64,000 nucleotides of DNA from Eopsaltria australis (lineage: Eukaryota; Chordata; Aves; Passeriformes; Petroicidae). Location: the NCBI GenBank assembly GCA_034509425.1, contig JAVTVJ010001163.1, forward strand, positions 221,001-285,000. Reading direction: 5' to 3'. Under the pieces are notes generated by a model. It saw only the letters and a list, made by a program, of their open reading frames with translations. It was not told where the DNA came from and did not search any database. The translations under genes and the position numbers were made by a program. Positions 52,946 through 64,000 of this stretch are shown piece by piece (position 1 is the first letter of the stretch; every line of letters begins with the position of its first letter).

Positions 52946-55900
52946 TTAAGATGAAATTACGTTTGCTCCCTTTTGATGTAATGAAGAGATTGTTCGTGCT
53001 GGAAAGGTCAGAACTCCACCTTGTGGTGATAATTTTAACTGTAAGTTGAAAACTGGGAAGATGAAAAGAAACAGAGATGCAACCAGGGAAATCAGGAGAA
53101 ATTCAGGTTTGAACTACAGTGAATAAATTGTGTTGAGGATTATTTGAAGAACCTTTCAAAATCACTTAAGGAGTGAGGCAAAGCAAAACTGTATAAGGAT
53201 GTCTTTATTTTGGCAAAAAAAAATTACAGAACACCACATTGTGTAATATTCACTGTGGAGATAGGCTTTTATTCTGTCAAGACAAATGCCTGAAAGTTAG
53301 CACATGACTATGCTTACAGAGGGCATTCTATGGGTTCTTTAGCTTTCTTCTAGCAACAAATTCTAAGCATTCTGCTGGATTTGAATTGTTTAAGGAAATA
53401 CAGACTGACCATCTTCAACCACAGACTGCAATAAATACCTGATAATCAACAACATAAATTCCATCACTCAATGTTTCTATTAGAAAAGTAAATAATCTGC
53501 TAGCAAAATATCTATGCTTTTTATTTCTAAAAAAATATCTAAGTATCTAAGCATCTGGAAATTTTCCCCAACTTAAAATAAAATTATCATAGCATCAGGC
53601 TGATGTACAGAAGCTGAAACATGCGTATATCAAAAAAAGTTCAGGGCACTACAATTTTAATTATAATGCTGTGGTTTAGTTTTTCATTACCCTACAGAAA
53701 AGGAGGTTTAAGGGTGACAAGTTGGCCGAGCAAGTTACTATTTCAAATTCCTAGAATTCCACTGATGCTCTGATTTATCTGTTTACATTTGGTGAAGCAC
53801 AATGGATTTTCGAGGATCCCTATTTCCTTTCATTATACTGTTGAGTTTTAACTCAGAATCATACGCTCTACGTCGACACATCTGCAGAAAGCATAAACTG
53901 AATTATCTAAGTTATTTAAAAAATAAGCAAAAATACTACTAATTTATCTAGTAATACCTGTTCAGTTTGTTTGTTTCTTTCTTTACACTATTTGAAAGTT
54001 GCTTTAAAACCAAGCCAAAGTAAGTACCAACTGAATACAAATATGTTAATCAGATCATTTACTTGCTAATTTAGTAGTTTAATGTTGAAATAAAGAAAAC
54101 AATAATTTGTTTTAAATATCATAGTTTGGTTGCAAATAGCATGGCTTATGATTAAAAGCTTTGGCACAAAATCTGGTTTAATCTTACTACCTCTGGTTTC
54201 TGGTATGTTATAGATAGATGAACTGTAGTATATTTTTAAAGAAAAGTACTTCTAAAGAAAAATTATTTGCTCTTCTTCTTACTGATTTGATTAAACTAAA
54301 AGAATTTATGTGAGAAAAAAGTTTCAATACAAAAGATAATGCTTTCTTTTCGGTAGAAAATTACTAAGTATAGTACAAAAAAACGAAATATAGTGCACAG
54401 AAAACCTTTTTATTTCCACGAAAGGAGGAGGAGGTACCGGAAAAGGTCATTTGAAAATGTCATGGAAAAGTGTAGTACTGATGGCTGCATTTATAGTAAT
54501 TAAAAAGGAAATGAAAATAAAAATAAAAATCAGCATCTAGAGTCCTTCTCAAACATTTATAATAGTCCAGGTGAAAGAGTGAATGTACTTCTGAAAAGTT
54601 GTTTTTTGACACTAAACAAATTCCTGCCATTTTTTCAGTCTTTCTCACTACTCTATTATTTCCAACTTCAAGTTGTCCAAGATTTGCTCACAGGATTTTC
54701 TTAAGTTCCCAGTGCTGCAGTAAAAATAATTAGGCATTAAAAAGCCCGATACTCTGAAGGGTAGTTGTCATCAGTCAGTTGTGAAGGCACAATACAAGCA
54801 AGACAACTGTTTCCAATTTGGTGCATGGCTCAAAGCAGATAAAAACATTCCATTCGTGGTTGTTGGCAGGGGCAGGCTAAGAGATACCTGCAAACACCTA
54901 CAGCTATTAGCAGTGTGCCAAAGCAGAATTCTGCACAAGGAAATGTTACAATTGTCTTTGGAAATACAAAATCCCAAGGAAAGCACAATAATAGAAAACA
55001 GCATTTGCACAAAAAATGTATGTACTCATACATATGGATTTATAAAAAGGTAATAAACAATGCTTTGGTCACATTTCAGTCATTTTGAAAAACTCACAGT
55101 TTTCCACACTGCTTTAATAAGAGTAATACTGTGTACAGCCTTTATGTAAAATCCCCTCTACAAAACATCAGCATCTAGGTGTAGAGTTTTTTGCACCAGT
55201 GAACTAACAATAGGTGACAACATGAGCAATAATGGAATATAACTTCCCTGCCTTTACATGCCCTTTACATTTTTGTATGACTTAGAAGAGCACTTCAATT
55301 AAAAAAAAACAACCAACCAACCAACCAACCAACCAAATAAACAAAAACCAGCCAACCAAACAAACAAAACCCAGGCAAACTTTAGGAGGACAACCCCAAT
55401 TCACATTTTCAGATAAGAAATTACAGGAAACTCAAATTTCTCCCAATATACAGCCCTCAACTATTTGGCTGAATTACAGGAAGACGGTTGAGGTTTTCAC
55501 ATCTTAAAATGGGATGTGACAGGTTCACTCAAACAGTGCTAAAGAAAGAAAGCTTATTGAGCCCTGAATAACAGAACTCAAGGTATAATGTCTTCCAAGG
55601 AATGTCATACAAATAGGGTGATACGGAAAGTGTCCCCAGCTCCTAGGTCAGAACCAGAATATCTCTAGCATAGATCACAATACTACAAATAGTGTTAATT
55701 GAAATCTTTCTGATACACATTTCTTGCCATTTGCCTAAAGGCTCAAGCACTGGTAGCTGGTATATTTGTAAGGCTTAGTCAGTAAGACCATAGCAACAAG
55801 GATACACAGGAACATTTATCATGTAACTAGCAACTAGGCAAATATCAGCACTTTTAAAAAGCAACTTCTGATTATACTATCAATTCTACTGTCCCATCAA

Positions 55901-56414
55901 TTTATAACCTGGAAAGAAAGAAAAAAATAAAAGAAAATATAATGAAAAGTTATATAGGGAGTATAAAATGAAACTACAAGTACTTGGGAATTTCAAATAA
56001 ACCTAGCAGCAGTTATGCTCTAGGGAAACAAAAGCACATGATTCTCAAAACAAACTGGCATGTGGATCACCTTGTGATGTTGGGGATTCAAGAGAAGACA
56101 GGACAAGTATGGAGAAGAAAGTTTAGCTGAGAGTTAGAAATGTAAGAAATCACATCAAAGTCAGAAAAATGCCTAATACGGGATAAGCTGGAAGAATTGT
56201 TCTGACATACCATATATGCTTGTCCTGTTTTCAGTCCTCTTGAATACCAACAAAGGAGTGTTGTTGGAGACAGGGGAGGAGATGGATCACTGAGCAGAGC
56301 ACACATGGTCATTCCTAGGTTCTTGCAGTCTTCCTTAAAATCTTCCAGTTTCTTTGCCATAAATAAGTGAATGAAGTAAAAATGCACATTTTCCTAAACA
56401 TTTTACACTTACCT
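52946..56414. other. AT-rich DNA, nothing recognised
   Basis: Apart from the AACC-type repeat at 55301..55371, this is unique-looking sequence without a supported gene. A short motif CCACCTTGTGG near 53020 resembles a CTCF core but is too short to call. Confidence 0.5.
55301..55371. repeat. (AACC)n and (CAAA)n simple repeat
   Basis: An A run is followed by six perfect AACC units (55311..55334) and then a decayed mix of AAAC and AACC units. Confidence 0.93.
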
Positions 56415-56998
56415 TGTGGTTTAAGCCCATCTGGCAACCAAGCCCCACGCAGTCACTTGCTTACTCCCCCACCAGAGGGATGGGGGAGGGAATTGGAAAG
56501 GCAAAAGTGAGAAAATTCATGTGGTGAGATAAAGACACTTAAACAGTTAATGCACAACCTGCACACAAGCCAAGCCAAACAAGGAAATCATTCACCATTC
56601 CCATGGGTGGGCAGGTGTTCAGCCATCCCCAGGAATCAGGGCTCCATTACGCATAATGGTTACTGGGGAAGACAAACACCCTCACTCCAAGTGTCTCCTG
56701 CTTTCTTCTTCACCTAGTTTCCCAGATATGATGACATACGGTACAGAATATCCCCTGGATCAACTGGGGTCACAGCTGTGTCCCCTCCCAAATACTCGTG
56801 CACCCCCAGCCTCCTCCTTGGTGATGTAGTATGAAAAGCAGAAAAAGACTTGGCTCCGTGTAAGCGCTGCTCAGCAATTATGAAAACATCTTTATATTTT
56901 TAACATTATTTTCAGCACAAATCCAAATCACAGCTCCATACTAGCTACAATGAAGAAAATTAACTCTACCCCTGCCAAAATCAGCACAGCTCGCATAA
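56415..56998 (-). mobile_element. Avian ERV solo LTR, minus strand
   Basis: On the minus strand the LTR begins TGTGCTGATTTTGGCAGG and ends in GGGCTTAAACCACA. Plus-strand text such as GCAACCAAGCCCCACGCAG, GAGATAAAGACACTTAAACA and CAGCTGTGTCCCCTCCC matches a frequent bird LTR type that I recognise. No primer-binding site or coding sequence lies on either side, so it is a solo LTR. No clear target-site duplication was seen at the ends I chose. Confidence 0.82.
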
Positions 56999-59726
56999 CA
57001 TCCTTTTAGTGTTAAGAGTAATTTTACATATCAAAAAATGTAGCCTTTTTCAGTCTATTTAGAGGACTACATTTAAAGTACTCTTGCTTGTTAGTATAGG
57101 ATTAGGATGGCCATTCATCCAAAGAGCATTTTCACTTTTACTGGAAATATAACTGGTGCATTAATTACCCATGTTGCAAGTCACTTACATACTGCCATAC
57201 TTTTCTTCTCACAGTATATTTTCAATAGGTCTCTGATGTCCCTATGGGGAAAGCCTGATCGTCATAATGATACAGCAGCATGGAAGTCAGTTGTGATTTC
57301 ATACTAGAATACTGCACTCTTTCTGGCCTTTTGCAGTAAGCACCACACTAAAAATAATTACTTACATTTGAAATCTAAGCCATTTTTTTGCTGCCACTTT
57401 CACTCATCTTTGATAAATTAAAAAAGCAGAGATCTTAGAGTAGCTGTAGTCCAAGGTCAGATCCTGTCTTGTGGTATACATCATAAATTATGTTTAGCTG
57501 ACTCCTCTTATTCTGAATGTAAGGAAAGTTGCACAAAGGGGGTAAATCAGTTCTCCAGGGCACGGGTAAATAATTTTCTGAAATTTGAGATATTCAATTT
57601 TGTATTATTGGAAATAAATAACATTGCTGATATCTATTCTCACATATAACTTTTTGCAGGTTTTGATTTGTATGTAGAACTCACTTTTGTGGAGGGGCTT
57701 TTAAAGCATGCTATTTTTGCATTTAGACTGCATTTACATTATCTACTTTCCAAATTTTTAGCTATTGCTGAACTGAGGTTGTGACACTAAAACAGATGCT
57801 TATTTCTTCACTGCTATGTAAGATGCAACTTTTTTTTTTACTATTACACTATTAAATTTACTATTATTATTTAGATTTTTAAAAAATTTTCTTTTTAGCA
57901 ATCTAGAGAAGTATATTAGATTGGGTTTATAATTAGTCAAAGGTCTATAAAGCAGTTTCAGTTCACTCTTGTGTCCTCCAATTCAACAGACCATTTCCAT
58001 GTTTGGAATTGTTTACAGTACTTCAAAGAGGATTTGAAATTTATATTTCACTTTCAAAACATTATCCAGACTTGTAGATTGTTCTTAAGAGAGAGACTAC
58101 ACTTCTGATTTTAACAAAAGCGTATTATAATACTTACAGCATTTAATATATTACACTATTAACATTTCTTTCAAACATCATGTAAATGCTTCAAAAATGC
58201 TGTTGAAATTATGTAAACAGCATTTATAGAAATCAGAACAAAGTTACGTTTTATGTCATACACTTAAAGCAAATACACATTGTAAAAATTAATTCATAAA
58301 GAATTTTTGTTCATAAAACATCAGTTTTTGTTATTAAAAAACTTCATGTGGCATTTGGAATGTTTCTATGCATGGATTCTATACTTCGGATAGACTGAAT
58401 AAATTAAAATATATGTTTTCTAAAAGTTAACCAGATTGTAAATAAACTTAAATCAATAAACTGACCCAGACTTTGCATTTTCCCCAGAGATACAACCCTC
58501 AGATAGAGCAGAAAGGGGGCAATCTGAACATACATTGCTAGATATACCTAACAAAGCTAATCATAAATGTTAAGTGCTTTAAAAATTGCTATGATATAAA
58601 GTTTGTTGAAGACATTTGGGAATCCTTCTTCTTTGGAAAAATTAATTAAATGAGGAACATTAGACTTTCATAGTACAATAGAGGGGAATTTTATTATGAG
58701 TAAGCTCTTTGCAACAAGTTCATTTGGGAGCACCATATCTCAAATGGTACCTATTCAAATAATTTTATTTTTTAAACAGATCATATATAGCCTTCCTCTA
58801 TGGCTCAAAACGAATAACCAGTAAATCATTTTAAATACTTCATTTTTTATGGTAATATTTGATTCATTTACACAGAGGCACTCAGAAGAATTCTGAAGTA
58901 TTCTCCGTATATCAAGATTTCAACTTCCAAAATTTTATTAAATTATTTTAGTAAGGTTTACTGCAATGTAACCTCATTAAGATGCTTGCCCATGCCCATA
59001 TTTCTAGCGCAATAGGCTCCTCTACATCCATTGGCCATCCATTCCTTTACATCCATGTTTTGGCCTAGGTCCACACTGCCTGTGTCTCTCTGAAGAACAA
59101 AATATCCGACAGTAGCAAGTACATATTTGTTGTCATATAAACCATCTTTGTGTTCACACTGTTCATACTGGAATTGTGGGGTGGGTTTCCATATCTACCC
59201 AACTCAGAAATACTGAACCCTATCTCACAAGATATCCACAGCAATCACCGCGTGTGATTATTTGAAACTAGGCTACAGAGTAGCCAGGACACCAAGCAAT
59301 ACTGATTCTAAACTAGTAGTAACTAAAAGCAGATATGACTTTATTTGTTTAATGTCTAAGGTGAAATGGATTTATATTCAAGGAACTGCATTTGGAACTA
59401 AATCTATAGCTCCTGCAAATTCATTACTTGTACCATTAGACTAAAATGAGATATTTACTACCTTCTGTCCCGACCATTGCATCCTTTGTTAGCATACAGA
59501 TTCAACTTCCAGAATAATCAATACTCTTATCCATGGCACCGTAGCCTGGTTCTTACATCACTGGCTCGAAATTCAAAATATTAAATTTAATATCCTTTCA
59601 CCTAACAGACTATTTTAATCATTAGCTATTAAGCAAAAGAGGAGTGTTGTATGTACAACCACTCCCCTCCAAAAGGTCAGCAGATAGGATCTTCACTGTA
59701 TGGGAAGATATTTCTGATATTTTCCT
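56999..59726. other. AT-rich DNA, nothing recognised
   Basis: This is strongly AT-rich, unique-looking sequence without gene, RNA gene or transposon signatures. Confidence 0.55.
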
Positions 59727-60446
59727 ATGGACCTGATGAAAAAGCTTGGGGAAGCGTGGCTGAAAAGCTGCCTGTCAGGAAAGCAGCTGGAGCGCTGGTT
59801 GACAGCAGCTGAACATGAGCCAATGTGTGCCCATGCGGCCAAGAAGGCCAATGGCATCCTGGCATGGATCAGAAATAGTGTGACCAGCAGGATCAGGGCA
59901 GTGATTGTCCCCCTGTACTTGGCACTGGTGAGGCCACACCTGAAATCCTGTGCTCAGTTTTGGGCCCCTCACTGCAACAAAGGCATTGAGATGCTAGAGC
60001 ATGTCCAGAGAAGGGCAATGGAGCTGGGGAAGGGTCTGGAGCACAAGTCTGTTGAAAAGTGGATGAGGGAATTGGGGAGTGTTTAGCCTGGAGAAAAAGA
60101 GGCTCAGGAGAGACCTCATTGCGTTCTACAACTACCTGAGAGGCGGCTGTAGCCAGGTGGGTCTTGGCATCTTCTCCCAGAGAGCAAGTGGTAGGACAAG
60201 AGGAACTGGTTTCAAGGAGCACCAGGGGACATTTAGATTGGATATCAGGAAAAATTTCTTCAGGAGAAAGAACTATCAAGCATCAGTCCATGAAGGTGGT
60301 TAAGTCACCACCCCTGAAAGGGAGCACCTGTAGATGTGGCACTCGGGAATATATTTTAGTGGTGGACTTGGCAATGCTGGATTAATAGTTTGACTTGATG
60401 ATCACAGAGGTTTTTTTCAATCTGAAAGAGTCTATGATTCTGTAAG
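59727..60446 (+). mobile_element. CR1 LINE, 5'-truncated, with ORF2 C-terminus and 3' tail
   Basis: The first 119 codons encode the C-terminal part of CR1 reverse transcriptase, including KKANGILAWIRNSV, VPLYLALVRPHLK and FWAPHCNKGIEMLEHVQRRA. Just after the segment KWMRELG the reading shifts: the frame runs into a stop at about 60084, and the rest ([35 protein letters not shown]) continues in the next frame, so a frameshift has broken it. The 3' end follows with GGACTTGGCAATGCTGGATT and the tail TCTATGATTCTGTAAG. CR1 elements move by target-primed reverse transcription, and 5' truncation is normal. This is the best-preserved transposon in the window and it is not functional. Confidence 0.94.
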
Positions 60447-61019
60447 AATAAACTTAATTGCCTTCCGGATACAGTGTCAAAAGTGAGTTCTCTAACTCAG
60501 AAAAATAAAAATTGTCCACAAATCTTGAAAGTATAATTAAACTACATGTTTTATATTCTGACATCTACTAGAATTATTGATTGCAGTGGATTCAGGCTGT
60601 TCAGTAAGTACTAATGTAGATATGAACATAGAAAGCAGGTTAGGGATTTAAGCTGAATCTCATTTATTTAAAGAAGGAAAACATCATGAAGGAATGAAGA
60701 AATAAACTGTAGCTGATTTTAAATATAAGCTACAAAGCATGAATTGTAAATACACTTATGAGAGGATAATAGGTTGTCTTTCTAAGTGCTAAGTTTCAAG
60801 CACTTAACACGTTAAAAACAACACAAGAAAGAAATTAAGATGTCAAAATTAATTACTTCTCCCAGCTATCCATTAAATAAAATCAATATCTATTTTCCAT
60901 ACAACCACTCAATGATAAAACAGCAAAATACAACAAATGTGTTTGTGATTATTTGTGATTTTCTCAGGTCCTAGGTACACTTTTTCCTTCATGAATCTGA
61001 TCACCTGTGCTAGAGTGCT
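60447..61019. other. AT-rich DNA, nothing recognised
   Basis: Unique-looking sequence after the CR1 tail. No features can be supported. Confidence 0.5.
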
Positions 61020-61550
61020 GGTATGGCACAGCTGCATAACCTCAGCTCAGACTGCTGTGAGAAGCAGTTGCCTTCCCCCCTTCTTTGCTGGGAAGTTTGA
61101 GCTCAGGCTCTTGTCCTTGCTTGCTGACTGATCTACAGTACTACTATGTCTGTGCCTGGTGATGTATCCTACTGATCCAGACGCTGACCTGGAAACTTGA
61201 CTTCCTGGCTTGCATTTCAAAACCTTCCAAAGCCTTCCCACCCCAGACCTGCCTGGGATCACTGCAGTGGGACTGAGCTTGGTTGTGTCACTGGACCTCA
61301 TCCACACTTGCTGACAACTTCTCACCCTGACTGGGACATCCGTCATCACTTCAGTTTTGCCTGGTGCTTTAAAATCTCCTCTGACTGGTTAATGTAACCA
61401 AACCTGCTTTTCTCATTGGGTTGGGTATGGTAGGATTGGGCCCTTGCTTGAGAGGGCACTGCTGCCCATCTTGCTTCACACAGTACCCAGCTTGCTTTTC
61501 CTCGTGGAGCAGCCTGTTGTTGCTGCTCTCTGACATCCCTAATAATCAGT
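61020..61550. other. GC-richer block of unknown nature
   Basis: About 530 bases are less AT-rich than the flanks, with rather sharp edges. The right edge carries a run of nine G next to two copies of AATAATCAG (near 61540 and 61560). There is no coding or CpG-island signal, and it fits no repeat family that I know. It may be a diverged LTR or another insertion. Confidence 0.4.
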
Positions 61551-64000
61551 GGGGGGGGGAATAATCAGGGAATAATCCTATATCCAATCATTTTCTTTTC
61601 CTACATATTAGAAGATACCACAAAAACTAGCAAGGTTATTTGCTTTCCAAGTACTGCTATAAGATATTAGAAATAGTGAATGGGTTAATAAATAAAATAA
61701 AAATCAAGAAAGTTAAATTACAATAAAACTAACGATACAGTGAAGCAATAGTTTAGAAATACTACTGAAATCAGATGAGAAATTCTAGTTGTCAAGATTT
61801 TTTTGGAATATATTTACTTAATTGAGCATTTTCAACAGGAAATGTAACTTGATAAAAACAGTATTAATTCAATTACTAATGGCACCAGAGGTATATTTCT
61901 ACTCAGCGAAAATAGACTAAGTGCCATTCCAGTAGCTGCATTTAAATACATGACATAAAAATTCCCTGGAAGTAAAGCATGCCTAGTAGCCTATAATGCA
62001 ATTCAATACAAAAATTATTTTAAAGAAAAAATTCAAATGCAAACTCCTAAGACAGGTAGAATAATATAATTAAATGCATTATTACAATATAAGGTGTACA
62101 TCATACAAGTCTTATCAGCATTGCCTTAAATATGAAATATTTCTATTATTTCAAAGGTAGGCGCAGAATTTAACATAAATTCATGGTTATCTAGACACTC
62201 TACCATGAGTTTCTGCATAGTTGACATACCTAGCCTTGGCTAACCACTGTTGAAAGGACAAATTGAAGGAACTAGCTTTATACACACACTATGATGGTTC
62301 TAGCAGCATTTTACAGTGTTTCAGCCATTACTGATCTAATGTGAAGTTAGTAAGAGAGAATCAAATGGTGCAAGTAAATCATACTTTAATCACATATGAC
62401 ATAAAGGATGAAATTGTGAAGAGATAAAGTGAAAAAAATATAGAGATAGATGCAATTAGAGACCCTGTCTTAAAAATCCAATTTTACAGTCAGATCATTT
62501 CTATAAACAAACTTCATACATTTCAGGAGAGCTAAAATACAAAAGAGATATAATGAAAAGCATAGTTTTTTACTATTCAACTCTGATAAAATAAAATGGG
62601 TACAAACAAGATTAGTCTCACCAAACTTTTGAGCTTTGAAAGGCTTAAATGCCTAGTCTCAGCTGCTCATCTAGACTCCCTCTAACCTTGGAGGGAAGGT
62701 GGCACCATAAGTGGTTTCACTCTGTGTTTGACTCCTACGTGAAGACAGCCACGTCTCCTCAAAGTTTAAATGAAGCCCAGATATTTAGCTGTGTTGTTGT
62801 ACCTACAGTAGTCTAAGAACATGGATGAAACAAAGATTTGGAGTTGAGATATGTATTTAGAGTATTCTAATTCACTGGTCTAGAATGTTAGTACTGCAGA
62901 GTTAATGCTGCATTTGGTTGATGTTATCATGTCTCTGCCTTCATACATTCTTCCGCTCAAGCAAGTTCCCTGCTGGAACCAGATAAAGATGAGGTGAGTC
63001 ACACTGTATGAGCACAGTGGTATGGAACTTCAAAGCACCAGTGCACACACTTGCAAAGGAAGACAAACTTCTGTAGTTACAGACATATATAACATATATA
63101 ATATATATAATAGAACCTCAGCTGGAAAAGCAACAACAACAACAACAACAACAACAACATGCTGCTGTTTAAGGTACACATAAATGAAGATTAAAGAAGA
63201 ACTGACTGCAGTACTCGGACAGTAAGAAAAGAGTGCACAGCAATAAATTCTGCAGCCCATTATAAGAAATAAAGGTCCGTGTGGTAGTGATGAGGTGGAG
63301 AGAGGATTGTAATATCCTCACCTACCCAACCTATTAATCCAACCTGTCCCAAATGCTGAAGCAAGGTGTGGTCAGTCATGAGCAATTGATGTACAGTTTG
63401 GACCACAGGAGACAGAGATCAGATCTTCTTTCTGACTTACACCACTGTGCATGCCACACATAAAACTACTCCCACACTATACAACTCGTTTGACAAATCA
63501 GGTGTTGCTACCTGTTCTCTAATACAATAGGTTGTTTCCCTGCTTTTGAGAAGTGCATTTTTTCACACAATGAAGATCTGCCCAATTTTGTTCTTACTTA
63601 ACACTGAACTAAAATCAGTAATATTGACAGAATTGTTTAAATCCTTAATTAAAACTACTTTGTAAATGCCCAGCATTTATAAAGCATGTGTTGTATACTT
63701 TCTAGATTTTTCATCCATTTCATAGTTTGAACTTTACTCTCACATAGAATTTTTAGTATTATTTAATCCCACCCATAGGGAGGTTTAATGCATTGTGAAG
63801 TAAAGATTCTAGATTAAGATCCTCTGAATAGATTATTCTTGAATTTGTAGATGGAAGACAACTTAAACATGTACAACTGTGTCAGGACAGCTGGTCAAAT
63901 TCTAGAGCAATCATGATGGTTTAATCCATTACGACAACAGTTTTTATTAAAACTCATTTGTTACTTGAGAGAAGTTGCTGACATAAATTGATGATTAAGC
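61551..64000. other. AT-rich DNA to the right edge, no gene recognised
   Basis: Nothing can be supported here beyond the CAA microsatellite and a nearby TA-rich patch (about 63084..63111). Confidence 0.5.
63131..63159. repeat. (CAA)n microsatellite
   Basis: Nine perfect CAA units followed by CA. The valine-rich minus-strand frame across it is a translation of this repeat. Confidence 0.95.

Noticed and set aside
63030..63260. Minus-strand frame with a run of valines
   Set aside because: The valines are a translation of the CAA microsatellite read on the other strand.
1..64000. tRNA, rRNA or microRNA genes
   Set aside because: I saw no tRNA A/B boxes in a convincing cloverleaf, no rRNA text and no long clean hairpin. 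A covariance-model search would be needed to exclude small RNAs.

Overview
The window looks like a piece of a bird nuclear genome. It is AT-rich and gene-poor. It carries several CR1 LINE fragments ending in the typical avian CR1 tail (TGATTCTGTGAT or TGATTCTATGA), and four endogenous-retrovirus LTRs of types I recognise as widespread in birds. There are no bacterial-style operons, and nearly all ATG-to-stop reading frames are short and match no protein I know. The combination of LTR types suggests a neognath bird. I cannot name the species.

Only one protein-coding piece can be supported: a first coding exon on the minus strand (31962..32052). It starts MQLLKALWALAG, contains a hydrophobic helix, and ends in ...FLKE plus the first base of a glycine codon at a clean GT donor. 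This matches my recollection of the alternative N-terminus of TAFA5 (FAM19A5), a secreted chemokine-like neural protein. A 1.8 kb CpG island (about 32110..33920) lies immediately upstream on the minus strand and is the obvious promoter. On this reading, 1..31961 is the start of TAFA5 intron 1, and 34000..64000 is 5' flank or, if another first exon lies further out, another intron. The cysteine-rich exons of TAFA5 were not found, so they probably lie beyond the left edge.

Layout: 1..31961 is intronic, with a minus-strand LTR (4560..5570), a plus-strand copy of the same LTR family (22784..23735), CR1 fragments at 20050..20160 and 24500..24960, and an unexplained GC-rich block at 16120..16450. 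31962..33920 is the TAFA5 first exon and CpG island. 34000..64000 holds a GC-rich LTR (37230..38160), a CR1 tail (39389..39519), an ancient MIR-like SINE relic (45940..46155), several microsatellites, an LTR with primer-binding site and leader from a broken provirus (51470..52945), a solo LTR (56415..56998) and the best-preserved CR1 3' end (59727..60446).

I found no new enzyme system, CRISPR array or gene cluster. The points most worth checking are the TAFA5 alternative promoter, the strand-dependent fate of the two intronic LTRs, the MIR-like relic, and the two GC-rich blocks I could not classify. All family assignments come from recognition by eye, not from a database search.
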